Shown here: in pieces, positions 25,675-34,078 of the stretch
Layout: the number at the start of each line of letters is the position of its first letter
Position numbering within the stretch: position 1 is the stretch's first letter
Assembly: GCF_000313565.1 (NCBI RefSeq)
Contig: NZ_HE578930.1
Coordinates: 124,001-188,000, forward strand
Direction of reading: 5' to 3'
DNA: 64,000 nucleotides
From: Dielma fastidiosa
Lineage (GTDB): Bacteria > Bacillota_I > Bacilli_A > Erysipelotrichales > Erysipelotrichaceae
Notes under the pieces: generated by a model
What the model was told of the DNA's origin: nothing
Database searches by the model: none
Seen by the model: the letters and a program-made list of their open reading frames with translations, nothing else
Made by a program: the position numbers and the translations under genes

Positions 25675-27582
25675 ATGACAGATAGACAAGAAAAGCTGCT
25701 CCGTTTACTTGAATCACAAAATACATGGATCACCGGCAAAGAACTCTCCCAGATACTTAAGGTATCTGATCGTACAATACGCAGCGATATTGACGCTATG
25801 AATCATGAATATGATTTACCGCTGATTGAATCAAATATCCGCAAAGGCTACCGGCTGATCATAGAAAATGTTCATCAGAGCCAAAAGCCAGTTGATGCCC
25901 TGATTCCGCAGACACCTAAGGAGCGTTCTACATTCATCTTAAAAAAATTACTCCTGACGAATCAAAAGCTGTCAATCATTGATTTACTTGATGAAATCTT
26001 TATTTCTGAATATGCTTTAGATAATGATCTGAAGAATATCAAGGAATTTATTGATACCTTTGAGGGATTGAAGATTACCAAAAGCCGCAACCACCTTTAT
26101 CTGGAAGGGCCTGAACATTCCATTCGTGAATTATATAAACAGATGCTGCTTGAAGAGACTCAGAAAAACTTCTTAAATATTGATGAAATAGCTTCAATTT
26201 ATAAAAACTTCGATTTATTAAAATGTAAACAGGAGTTAGAGAAGATCCTTAAAAAATACAGCTATGAAGTTCATGATGTCTCATTTCCTAGTCTGATTGT
26301 CCATGTGGGAATATCGATTGACCGCATTTTCAACTTTCGCTATGTGGAATCAATGCGTAACACGGATGAAATTATGACATCGATTGAATATCGGATTGCC
26401 AAGGAATTCTATGAACGGATTTCCGCGCTGTATCAGACAGAGATTGTCGAAAGTGAAATTGTCATGCTGGCATTTTTGCTGATGGGTAAAAAAGGCACGA
26501 ATTTCTCATCAGAATCCTTAAAGGAATTTTTGCCGGAAAATGTCACTTGCAACATGCTGGCTCAAGAGATGCTTGAAAACATCCTCACGAACTTCGGCAT
26601 CAATTTTACTGATGATGAGGGGCTGATTGTCGGCTTAACCCTTCACCTGCAGTCCCTGATCGAAAGAGCCGCCAAGAATTTGGTAGCGAATAATCTTTAT
26701 TTACAGGAAATTAAACGTAAATATCCATTGATTTTTGAATTAGGAGTATCCTGTGCCAATTATTTATCCAGACGGCTTGATCTGGAAGTATCCGAAGAAG
26801 AAATCGGCTTCATCGCTCTGCATTTAGGCATGGCATATGAACGGCAGAATGCAAAGCGCAAATACAAAGCGATTGTGATTTTTCCTACCACACAGGCAAT
26901 TTCCAACGCGCCGATTCTTCGCATGCAGCGGATCTTTTCTGAATATATGGATATCATCGGCATCTTTAACTATTTTGAAGAAACGAAGATTCTTGAATTA
27001 AAGCCTGATTTAATTATTTGTTCGGTACCGCTGAAGCATTCATTAGAGATTCCTACCGTTCAGATTTCAATTTTCTTTTCCAGAGAAGACGAGGCTTATA
27101 TCTTATCAGCATTAAATGCGTTGGAACAAAAGCATTTAAAAGAAGCTTATGCTGATTGTCTGAATCAGATGTTCAGACCGGAGCATTTCTTTACCGATAT
27201 GGAATTTAAAACCTCAGAAGAAGCGATTCGCTTTATGTGTGATGATTTAGTTCGTTCAAATGCTGTCTCTGAGCAATTCTTTGATTCAGTTATGGCCAGA
27301 GAGAGTATGTCCTCAACCTCGTTTATCCATCAGTTTGCGATACCGCATGCCCTAGATTCCACAGTTTATCAGGCTAATATCTCGGTTGTAATTTTACGCA
27401 AACCAATTCGCTGGGGACCTTATGATGTGAAAATTGTATTCCTGCTGGCGGCAGGCAATACAGAAAGTGTAGCTATGAAGCTGTTCTTTGAGTGGATGAT
27501 TAACCTCTCTAATGATGTCTATAAGATGACCAGTTTGATGGAATGCAGCAATTATAATGAATTTATTAAATATTTTGATTAG
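25675..27582 (+). CDS. PRD-containing transcriptional activator (LicR/MtlR type)
   Basis: A 635-residue DNA-binding PTS-controlled regulator. Order: HTH_11 winged helix (about 5-60, ISKVSDRTIRSDI-like segment KVSDRTIRSDIDAM), an Mga-like helical part, PRD1 (about 190-285, His in VHVGISIDRIF), PRD2 (about 295-405, LHLQSLIERA and FIALHLGMAYER), an EIIB-Gat-like domain (about 406-495), and a C-terminal EIIA domain with the phospho-acceptor His in FAIPHALDST. The EIIB-like domain lacks the usual active Cys (IFPTTQAISN). It lies at the centre of a region with five palindromic operators, one before its own promoter, and is the obvious candidate to bind them. Confidence 0.9.
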   Translation: MTDRQEKLLRLLESQNTWITGKELSQILKVSDRTIRSDIDAMNHEYDLPLIESNIRKGYRLIIENVHQSQKPVDALIPQTPKERSTFILKKLLLTNQKLSIIDLLDEIFISEYALDNDLKNIKEFIDTFEGLKITKSRNHLYLEGPEHSIRELYKQMLLEETQKNFLNIDEIASIYKNFDLLKCKQELEKILKKYSYEVHDVSFPSLIVHVGISIDRIFNFRYVESMRNTDEIMTSIEYRIAKEFYERISALYQTEIVESEIVMLAFLLMGKKGTNFSSESLKEFLPENVTCNMLAQEMLENILTNFGINFTDDEGLIVGLTLHLQSLIERAAKNLVANNLYLQEIKRKYPLIFELGVSCANYLSRRLDLEVSEEEIGFIALHLGMAYERQNAKRKYKAIVIFPTTQAISNAPILRMQRIFSEYMDIIGIFNYFEETKILELKPDLIICSVPLKHSLEIPTVQISIFFSREDEAYILSALNALEQKHLKEAYADCLNQMFRPEHFFTDMEFKTSEEAIRFMCDDLVRSNAVSEQFFDSVMARESMSSTSFIHQFAIPHALDSTVYQANISVVILRKPIRWGPYDVKIVFLLAAGNTESVAMKLFFEWMINLSNDVYKMTSLMECSNYNEFIKYFD

Positions 27583-27608
27583 TCAGTGTCTAGGCACTGG
27601 CTTTTTGT
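27581..27608 (+). terminator. Terminator of the PRD activator gene
   Basis: AGTCAGTG (27581-27588) / CACTGGCT (27595-27602) with one T-G wobble, followed by a T run. The first stem base lies inside the stop codon. Confidence 0.75.
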
Positions 27609-27638
27609 TTACAAAAAAAGCATATGATGTGCTTGTAC

Positions 27639-28283
27639 TTATTTTCTGACTTCATCAATAATGGGAAGAAGATCTAAAAGATCATCCGTATCAACAGCAT
27701 ACTGAGCTTTTTCCTTTACGTTGTTTAAGGCATTAAGCGCGATTGAGTGAGCGCATATATCAAAGATGGGAATATCTGTCGCGCCGTCACCAATAGCAAT
27801 GCATTCAGAAGGCTTGATCTGATTCCTTTCACAAAAATCATGCAGACAGCTGACCTTGTTTTCAGCTTTGATATAATCAACAATGCGGCCTGTGAAAATA
27901 CCGTCAATCACTTCATAATCGCTGCCGTAACAGCCATCAAAGTTATAGATCGACGCAACTGCCTCAGCAACTTGAAGCGGCCCAACAGTAATTACGATGC
28001 ATTTTATATCTCGCTGATGCAGAAGCGTTACCGTCTTTGCGATATTCTCTAACGGCTTGGCTATTTCCAGAAAATGATTCTGAATTTCCTTTTCATTTAA
28101 ACCTTTAAACAATTCAGCTCTAAGGATATCCGCGCTGATATAATCAAGTTCACCAGACTCTTCCTTTTGCTGAATGAGTGCATGCTCCTTCGCTTTGCCA
28201 TTCAAAATACAGGGCAGCATGACTGAATGACAGCCTCTGATCAATGTATCATCTAAATCAAAACAGATTAATTTAATATCCAC
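27639..28283 (-). CDS. HAD-family phosphatase, SerB-like
   Basis: A 214-residue HAD hydrolase. Motif I is FDLDDTLI with the nucleophile Asp, motif II is VITVG near residue 103, and the Lys and motif III Asp pair are in GDGATDIPIF near 167. The helical cap lies between motifs I and II, as in phosphoserine phosphatase (subfamily IB). It removes phosphate from a small cytoplasmic substrate. It is a single gene: a strong terminator separates it from the PTS-peptidase operon upstream, and no palindromic operator is present. The substrate is unknown. Confidence 0.85.
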   Translation of the reverse strand: MDIKLICFDLDDTLIRGCHSVMLPCILNGKAKEHALIQQKEESGELDYISADILRAELFKGLNEKEIQNHFLEIAKPLENIAKTVTLLHQRDIKCIVITVGPLQVAEAVASIYNFDGCYGSDYEVIDGIFTGRIVDYIKAENKVSCLHDFCERNQIKPSECIAIGDGATDIPIFDICAHSIALNALNNVKEKAQYAVDTDDLLDLLPIIDEVRK

Positions 28284-28398
28284 CTTTACCTCCCTGACAA
28301 TGCTGTATTTATAGGCATTATCTTATAAATTCAGTGTATCACGATTCCGTTGAGCTGCCAATGGCTGTCATAAGACATGCTTCTTTATAAGCATTTAA

Positions 28399-28422
28399 AA
28401 ACTGAATCAGACGATTCAGTTT
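28399..28422 (-). terminator. Terminator of the PTS-peptidase operon
   Basis: AAACTGAATC-AGAC-GATTCAGTTT is a perfect 10-bp stem, followed on the minus strand by T-rich sequence. It closes the six-gene unit that begins with EIIB at 33903. Confidence 0.85.
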
Positions 28423-28430
28423 GTTGATAA

Positions 28431-29549
28431 TTACCAAGGTTTAATATTTTTATCCATCTGCGACAGTTTATACAATGACCAGGCATATACTTTGGCACAT
28501 GTTAGTAAATCATCGATATCAACCCATTCATTCGGCTGGTGAGCGATGCCCACTTGTCCTGGGAAGCTAGGCCCATAAGGGATGATGGTCTGGCAAACAT
28601 GAGCATAAGTGCCGCCGGTCGTTGTCGTTGGCTTCACGCTGCTGCCCATAACCTGCGCATAAGCTTCACTCAGGGTCTGCACCAGCCAGCAGTTTGGATC
28701 ATGGAGGACAACACCGCTGTCGCTGATTAGTTCAACCTTCATGCCGGCTGCTTTGGTGCGGATCTGATCAATAATGTCATTCATATCACAAGTTGGATAG
28801 CTGAGTGCAAATTGAATCCCAAGCTGATCGTTGTCAAGAATCAGATTCTTGCCGCGGATTATCATTTCGCCAAAATGCTGATCACTGACATTAATGCCAA
28901 GCCGATCACCGTTTGCTTTGGCATTCATGAAATATTCATTGATAAAAGGAACCGCCAGCTCTTTGCTGCCCATAACCCGCACGACTGCGCGGCCGCGTTC
29001 ACCATAGATCGCCGGAAATTTATTATCCGGGGTAAATCCCATCAAAGGGGCTTTTTCATGTTCCAAATAATAACGGCAGTCCGCCATACCGGTTTCTTCA
29101 TTTGTACCAAAAATCACACGAATCGGTATGTTTGGTTTAATGCCTAGCTTCTTTAATGCCAGCATGCCATAGAAAGCCGCAAATAACGGACCTTTATTAT
29201 CCAATGCGCCGCGTCCCCAGATACGGTTCTCAGCAATCGTTGCAGAAAAGGCCGGATAGCGCCAGCCATCACCTATCTCCACGACATCAAGATGTCCCAT
29301 AACGCCGATATAGTTTTCACCTTCACCGTACTGTCCATAACCCATGTAGCCATCGACATTTTTAGTAATCAGCCCTTCCCGTTTCGCAATCGATAAAGCC
29401 TTTAATAGTGCCTCATTGACACCCGCGCCAAACGGCATGCCCGGCTTTGCCTCACTGCGCTGTGAATCAATCTGTACCATTGCACAGATATCCTCAATCA
29501 TCTGATCCTTTAATTCATCAATCATCGCAAACAATTGTTCTTTTTCCAT
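28431..29549 (-). CDS. M20-family dipeptidase/deacylase
   Basis: A 372-residue zinc peptidase of the Sapep/PepV/ArgE group. All metal ligands are seen: His in VMGHLDVV, bridging Asp in GRGALDNKGP, catalytic Glu pair in GTNEETGM, Asp in FTPDNKFP, and the last His in GIAHQPNEW. It is shorter than PepV-type dipeptidases (about 460-470), apparently in the lid domain. It is the last gene of the operon PTS EIIB-EIIC-GrdB-like-M42-like-M42-M20, so it probably trims the peptide or amide part of the imported substrate. Confidence 0.88.
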   Translation of the reverse strand: MEKEQLFAMIDELKDQMIEDICAMVQIDSQRSEAKPGMPFGAGVNEALLKALSIAKREGLITKNVDGYMGYGQYGEGENYIGVMGHLDVVEIGDGWRYPAFSATIAENRIWGRGALDNKGPLFAAFYGMLALKKLGIKPNIPIRVIFGTNEETGMADCRYYLEHEKAPLMGFTPDNKFPAIYGERGRAVVRVMGSKELAVPFINEYFMNAKANGDRLGINVSDQHFGEMIIRGKNLILDNDQLGIQFALSYPTCDMNDIIDQIRTKAAGMKVELISDSGVVLHDPNCWLVQTLSEAYAQVMGSSVKPTTTTGGTYAHVCQTIIPYGPSFPGQVGIAHQPNEWVDIDDLLTCAKVYAWSLYKLSQMDKNIKPW

Positions 29550-29559
29550 AGGTTCCTCA

Positions 29560-30621
29560 CTAAGCGCAGATCATATCAAAGGTCTGCTGATCCATCGTAC
29601 ATAAGATATAAGTCAATAAATCTACACAAGCTTCAAGATCCTGCTTATGAATGATCGACTGATTCGTATGCATATAACGAATCGGAATTGATAATGTCAT
29701 ATTAACGATACCTTCAAAGCTTTTATGAATATTGCCGGAATCTGTACCGCCGCCGTTAAAAACCGCATATTGATAAGGAATCCCCTGTTCCTTGCATACC
29801 TTTTCCACATAACGGATTAAGCCGCGATGATAAACAGTATTGGAATCCAGCATTGAAATAACGACTCCGCCGCCCAGTTTACAGCTGTTTGCATTGGCCG
29901 GTGTATCGCCTGCCAGCGTTGTATCAATCGCGAAGGCAAGCTCTGGATGCATCAGATCTGTACTTGTACGGGCACCGCGCAGTCCTGGTTCTTCCTGCAC
30001 CGTACAGGCAAAACTCAGTGGTACATGCTTCTTCCCCTTTAATCGTTCCAACACATAAAGGCCCACCGCGCAGCTTGCACGGTTGTCAAAAGCCTTGCCT
30101 GCCAGATAATTAGGATTATTCATCACTCTGAAATTCGTATCGGGTACCACCATATCGCCAATTCTGATGCCCAGAGCTTCTGCTTCTTTCTTGTCAGCAA
30201 CACCTAAATCAAGATAGATTGCTTCCATTGCCAAGGTCTTCGCCCGCTGTTCTGAAGGCATGCCATGGGTTGCCGGACTGCCGATAAAGCCTTTAATCTT
30301 TCGGCCGTCTTGAGTAATTACATTAAAATCATGCCCCAGCAGCATATGCGTCCACCAGCTCCCCACCGGCATCAATCGAAGGGTTCCACTTGCCTCTATT
30401 TCTTTCACAAAAAAACCAACCTCATCCGCATGCGTAGCCAGCATCGTTTTAGGACCAGTTTCATCATCCCCCTTGATCCCAATCACCGATCCCAAACCAT
30501 CATGAATCACACAATCCACATAGGGCTGCATATATGTTTCAAGCTGTGAACATACCGCTTCCTCACAAGAGGAAATACCGGCTGCCTCACTTAATGTTTT
30601 TAATATCTCCAGATCAATCAT
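29560..30621 (-). CDS. M42-family aminopeptidase
   Basis: A 353-residue metallo-aminopeptidase of the M42 (FrvX/glutamyl-aminopeptidase, TET-forming) family. The ligand set is complete: His in LATHADEVGF, Asp in KAFDNRASC, Glu pair in TVQEEPGLRGA, Asp in AIDTTLAGD, His in RYMHTNQS. These enzymes form large cytoplasmic cages and remove N-terminal residues from short peptides. The ATG at 30621 overlaps the previous gene by 8 bp, so it is made together with its degenerate paralogue. Its place next to PTS genes mirrors the frv operons. Confidence 0.92.
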   Translation of the reverse strand: MIDLEILKTLSEAAGISSCEEAVCSQLETYMQPYVDCVIHDGLGSVIGIKGDDETGPKTMLATHADEVGFFVKEIEASGTLRLMPVGSWWTHMLLGHDFNVITQDGRKIKGFIGSPATHGMPSEQRAKTLAMEAIYLDLGVADKKEAEALGIRIGDMVVPDTNFRVMNNPNYLAGKAFDNRASCAVGLYVLERLKGKKHVPLSFACTVQEEPGLRGARTSTDLMHPELAFAIDTTLAGDTPANANSCKLGGGVVISMLDSNTVYHRGLIRYVEKVCKEQGIPYQYAVFNGGGTDSGNIHKSFEGIVNMTLSIPIRYMHTNQSIIHKQDLEACVDLLTYILCTMDQQTFDMICA

Positions 30622-31657
30622 AGCACACCCCATAACCAAAGCTTTCGATATCCTCACTGCTTAAGCCTGACAAATATTTTACTAATTCCTTTTTTAAGCA
30701 TTCCGCGTCATTTAGGTCAGCTAAAATATGATTGCTGCCAAGATGACTCATAGCAATACCAAGTGACAGTGTTGGTGTTCCCTTTAAAGTTTTATGAATA
30801 AATGAACCATCATTGCCATAAATGCCAAGATATTCCTGACAAGGCTGAATCTTATCCATGAAATCATGAAGCAGACGTTTGCCTGGCAGCATCTGCTTAT
30901 CATAAATGCCCACCGTGACACCTTTACCGCGTTTGGCAGCCGGCTGTGAGTTGGCGGTATCAAAACCAGTCAATACCAGCGCCGCGTCGGGCTGAATCAC
31001 ATAGGTCGCAGTCTTGCTGCCCCGCCAGCCGATTACCGACTGAGCAATGCCGCCCATTGCTAAATGATAATCAAGCTCACTCTCCTGCAGCACTTGTGAT
31101 AATTCAATCATCACTTCAAGCATTAAACGGTTATTTAATGCCTTCCCCATCGCGCAGTGTTCATTCAGCATCGTAAAATCACCCTTGATTAATGCTAAAT
31201 CGCCAATTGTAAATGTATCGCATGCTTCTTCATAGCTCATTCCCATATCCAAGCTCAAGTCTTCCATCTTTATCTGATTCACTGCGGTTTCCATGAATTT
31301 AATCTTATCGCAGCCAATGATACCGGTAAAGCATTGATGCTCTCTTGTATATACACAAACCTGCTGATGTAAAAGACTGGCCGGTGACAATGCTTCAAGC
31401 GTCACAAATTTTAATTTTCCATCAGGCAGAATCTCACTGACCATTAAACCTTCTTCATCAAGACTAGCTGCCAGCATCAGTGTTTTTGCCTTTGGATTCT
31501 TACTGCGCTTTAGTGCAAATAGTGAACCCAGACGATCACTCACCCACTCATCCGCAATCATATCCTTTTTCAATAAGGCTCTGACATCCTGTTCCTCACC
31601 GCTCACACCCATCGCATTTACTAAAGCCTTAAGCCGTTCAATATTCTGTTTTTCCAT
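30614..31657 (-). CDS. M42-like protein lacking metal ligands
   Basis: A 347-residue paralogue of the next gene, aligned over its whole length, but the metal site is lost: LATHADEVGF is LAASLDEEGL, KAFDNRASC is KALNNRLML, and the Glu-pair motif VQEEPGLRGA is replaced by MGGIAQSVIGW. The last motif reads AMSHLGSNH. It is therefore unlikely to be an active zinc peptidase. The frame is intact and it is tightly coupled to the active M42 gene, so it is maintained, perhaps as a structural or regulatory subunit of a mixed cage. The ATG at 31657 follows AAAGGA. Confidence 0.85.
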   Translation of the reverse strand: MEKQNIERLKALVNAMGVSGEEQDVRALLKKDMIADEWVSDRLGSLFALKRSKNPKAKTLMLAASLDEEGLMVSEILPDGKLKFVTLEALSPASLLHQQVCVYTREHQCFTGIIGCDKIKFMETAVNQIKMEDLSLDMGMSYEEACDTFTIGDLALIKGDFTMLNEHCAMGKALNNRLMLEVMIELSQVLQESELDYHLAMGGIAQSVIGWRGSKTATYVIQPDAALVLTGFDTANSQPAAKRGKGVTVGIYDKQMLPGKRLLHDFMDKIQPCQEYLGIYGNDGSFIHKTLKGTPTLSLGIAMSHLGSNHILADLNDAECLKKELVKYLSGLSSEDIESFGYGVCYD

Positions 31658-31706
31658 TAGTGTCCTTTCTTTACAAAAACCAGCCGATGCTCGACTGGTT
31701 TTCATT

Positions 31707-32231
31707 TTAGTAACAATTTCTAGTTTTTATTTCTTCAACATTTTCCGGATGATTCACTTCTGCATCGATTAATTCACATAAATTTTCAAGTGAATCCTTT
31801 AAACCAATACCACCCTTTTTAGGCATTTTCACAATTGGAATCAGTGACGCGTACTGATCAACGGTTGTCGAGTTTTCCACTGACATCATCGCGCATGACT
31901 TGATTGCGGTATTTTCCAGTATCGATTTAGAACACATCGCACACATAAGTGAATACTCTTCAAAATTAAAGCCAGGTCCGCATACAACATAATCAGGGTT
32001 TAGCTTCTTAGCCATTGCGGTCATTTTCTTCACTACTTCTTCCTGATGATCTTTGAAATAGCCAACGCCGCAATATAAGGTTGCGATAACCTCAGCCCCG
32101 ATCTTTTTGAAATATGGCTCCATCATCTCACCGGTACCGATGATACCCTTTTTAGCTGTAAGCTCAACATTCGGATTACTCTTACCGCCGGCACCCGCCA
32201 GACCTGAGTCAAATATCAATAGGACTTTCAT
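31707..32231 (-). CDS. GrdB-like protein (short, without selenocysteine)
   Basis: A 174-residue protein beginning KVLLIFDSGLAGAGG. The part VCGPGFNFEEYSLMCAMCSKSILENT, followed by MMSVENS, resembles the N-terminal lobe of the glycine/betaine reductase B subunit (GPAFNAGRYG...C region). Full GrdB is about 430 residues with a selenocysteine further on; here the gene ends at a TAA, so no recoding is hidden. It lies 1 bp after the EIIC stop, inside the PTS operon. The role may be reductive chemistry on an imported compound or simply a retained binding fold. Family assignment is moderate. Confidence 0.55.
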   Translation of the reverse strand: MKVLLIFDSGLAGAGGKSNPNVELTAKKGIIGTGEMMEPYFKKIGAEVIATLYCGVGYFKDHQEEVVKKMTAMAKKLNPDYVVCGPGFNFEEYSLMCAMCSKSILENTAIKSCAMMSVENSTTVDQYASLIPIVKMPKKGGIGLKDSLENLCELIDAEVNHPENVEEIKTRNCY

Positions 32232-32232
32232 A

Positions 32233-33576
32233 TTACTCTAAAACGAGATCATCAAATGAAAGATCATCAAGTTCATCTGATTCATTCGCTGTATTTGCTT
32301 CTTCTTCCAGATACTTGCGGTCAAGCATTTTCAGGAATGGGAAGTAGATTGCCATATCCATCGCTAGCTGTGCAAGCTGGAACAGTGAGGCTATAAAGCT
32401 TCCGGTAACCAGCCAGCCTGAGAATAAGATTGGTGTTGTCCATGGCAGCTGCACACCGGCAGTAATCGGCAGAATACCAATTGATGTCGCAATCGTCGCC
32501 GTGATTGTATTTAACACTGGTACGAAGATAAACGGCACCGCCATCAATGGATTTAATACAATCGGCAGACCGAAGATGATCGGTTCATTAATACCGAAAA
32601 TTGCTGCCGGCAGAGAAAGTCTGCCCAATGTTTTAATACGGTTTGATTTACCGGTAAAGGCCATCAGAATAACTAAGCCTAAGGTAGAACCGCCGCCGCC
32701 ATAGTTACAGAAGAAATCAGAGAAAGCAGAAGTAAAGACATTTGTCATTGCGATACCTGCTTTAGCTGCTTCATAGTTTTCTTGCGTCAGCACTTTATGG
32801 ATCGGCGCGAAAATGGTATTTGTAACCGCTGGTCCATTAATACCAAAGAACCAGAATAAAGTTGATAAGAACTGATAAATAACTTCAAATAGATTAGAAC
32901 GTCCTAGACCTACTAATGGTGCCTGCAAGACTTCATAGATGAACGCATGAGCACTTCCGTAAGCAGTATTCGTGAAAATAATATTTACAATAAAGAAGGT
33001 AACCATTGCGAAAGCAGCTGGAATTAATGCAGCAAAGGAATCCATTACCGCTGGCGGAACACCGTCAGGCAGCTTGATAACTAGTTTCTTACGCATTGCC
33101 CAAGCAAAGATTGATACCGAAAGAATCGCTGTAATCATTGATAAGAACATACCTGATGTACCAAGATTACCGAAAGAGAAACCGCTGAATGCTTTACCGG
33201 CTTCATTTACATAAGCGATATGTGTCTTTGGTGTGATGATCAGGAAGCAAGTCAGTGCTACTACACCGCCGGCAATCTTATCGACACCCTTTTCACGGGC
33301 ATAGCAATAACCGATTGATAAGACACCTGTCAGCGCTACAACATCAAAGGTAGATGAAGTAAGCGCGTCAAGATAAACTTCCCAGCCTTCACCAAATACA
33401 CTGGCAACCATTTCTGACCAGCCAGTAATCGGGAAATTGGAAATTAATAAGAATATTGAACCTACGATTACAATTGGTACTGTAATCAAGAAACCATCAC
33501 GAATCGCGCTTAATATTTTGTTTTTAGATAAAGCGTCAGCAACTGGTGATAAGTATTTTTCTAATTTATCAAACAT
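32233..33576 (-). CDS. PTS lactose/cellobiose-type EIIC
   Basis: A 447-residue sugar-translocating membrane subunit with about ten helices. Typical segments are LSKNKILSAIRDGFLITVPIVIVGSIFLLI at the start, FGINGPAVTNTIFAPI in the middle, and FGINEPIIFGLPIVLNPL with the conserved Glu that binds sugar. The gene begins 1 bp... that is, immediately, after the EIIB stop. An acidic tail (DELDDLSFDDLVLE) closes the protein. With EIIB next to it and EIIA at 21386 it makes a full transporter. The sugar cannot be read from sequence; the gene context suggests an amino sugar or glycopeptide. Confidence 0.93.
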   Translation of the reverse strand: MFDKLEKYLSPVADALSKNKILSAIRDGFLITVPIVIVGSIFLLISNFPITGWSEMVASVFGEGWEVYLDALTSSTFDVVALTGVLSIGYCYAREKGVDKIAGGVVALTCFLIITPKTHIAYVNEAGKAFSGFSFGNLGTSGMFLSMITAILSVSIFAWAMRKKLVIKLPDGVPPAVMDSFAALIPAAFAMVTFFIVNIIFTNTAYGSAHAFIYEVLQAPLVGLGRSNLFEVIYQFLSTLFWFFGINGPAVTNTIFAPIHKVLTQENYEAAKAGIAMTNVFTSAFSDFFCNYGGGGSTLGLVILMAFTGKSNRIKTLGRLSLPAAIFGINEPIIFGLPIVLNPLMAVPFIFVPVLNTITATIATSIGILPITAGVQLPWTTPILFSGWLVTGSFIASLFQLAQLAMDMAIYFPFLKMLDRKYLEEEANTANESDELDDLSFDDLVLE

Positions 33577-33903
33577 TTATTTCGCCTCGCTCTCTTTCAT
33601 TTTTTTGATAGCGGCTTTCAGTACCCGTTCCCCATTCATTGAACCATAGTCTGTACTGTCAATGACAAAAATTGGGTGCCCCAAATGCCCATATCTTTCG
33701 ACAACCTTTTCATACAGATATTTAACCTGCGGACCTAACAGAATGCAGTCCGGATTAAATTCTGCGATAATGTTGTCCATCTTAGAGTCAGGGAATGCTT
33801 TTACTTCAATTGGTAAATTGTGTTCTTCAGCTACTTTTTGCATCTTGCTTGCTAACAATGAAGTAGACATCCCTGCATTACAGAATAAATAAACTCTACG
33901 CAT
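33577..33903 (-). CDS. PTS lactose/cellobiose-type EIIB
   Basis: A 108-residue phosphotransfer subunit. The phosphorylated Cys is in YLFCNAGMSTSLLASKM near residue 8, and CILLGPQVKYLY lies in the middle as usual. It passes phosphate from EIIA to the sugar held by EIIC. It is the first gene of a six-gene operon. The promoter carries operator copy 4 and a cre-like site, so it should need the PRD activator and be silenced by preferred sugars. Confidence 0.94.
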   Translation of the reverse strand: MRRVYLFCNAGMSTSLLASKMQKVAEEHNLPIEVKAFPDSKMDNIIAEFNPDCILLGPQVKYLYEKVVERYGHLGHPIFVIDSTDYGSMNGERVLKAAIKKMKESEAK

Positions 33904-33930
33904 AATTCATATCCTCCTTTGGCTGATTCA

Positions 33931-33986
33931 AGTATATCTCAGCAAAGGAAGCGTTATCATCAATTCTGTTTCCGTGCATTAGGAAA
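33931..33986 (-). promoter_or_regulatory. Operator copy 4, cre-like site and promoter of the EIIB operon
   Basis: TTTCCGTGCATTAGGAAA (33969-33986): distal half perfect, proximal half degenerate beyond TTTCC. Its centre is 41.5 bp upstream of the minus-strand TATACT (33936-33931). Between them, AGGAAGCGTTATCA (33946-33959) matches the cre pattern at 12 of 14 positions. The -35 position reads TGATAA. Confidence 0.7.
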
Positions 33987-34041
33987 TGGTAAAGCTGACT
34001 GCGGAAATCGGTTTCCTTACTTTTTTCCTTTTCAAATAAAA

Positions 34042-34068
34042 AAGCTGACTTCATCAATTTGTCAGCTT
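34042..34068 (-). terminator. Terminator of the RDD gene
   Basis: AAGCTGAC (34042-34049) / GTCAGCTT (34061-34068) followed on the minus strand by TTTTATTT. It separates the RDD gene from the PTS operon. Confidence 0.85.
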
Positions 34069-34078
34069 CGATAATTAT

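Noticed and set aside
31707-31709. Selenocysteine recoding in the GrdB-like gene
   Set aside because: The stop codon is TAA, not TGA, and the frame does not continue into a GrdB second half.
34003-34016. GGAAA-TCGG-TTTCC near operator copy 4
   Set aside because: The half-sites face the opposite way to the operator arms and spacing differs; it is probably chance or leader sequence.
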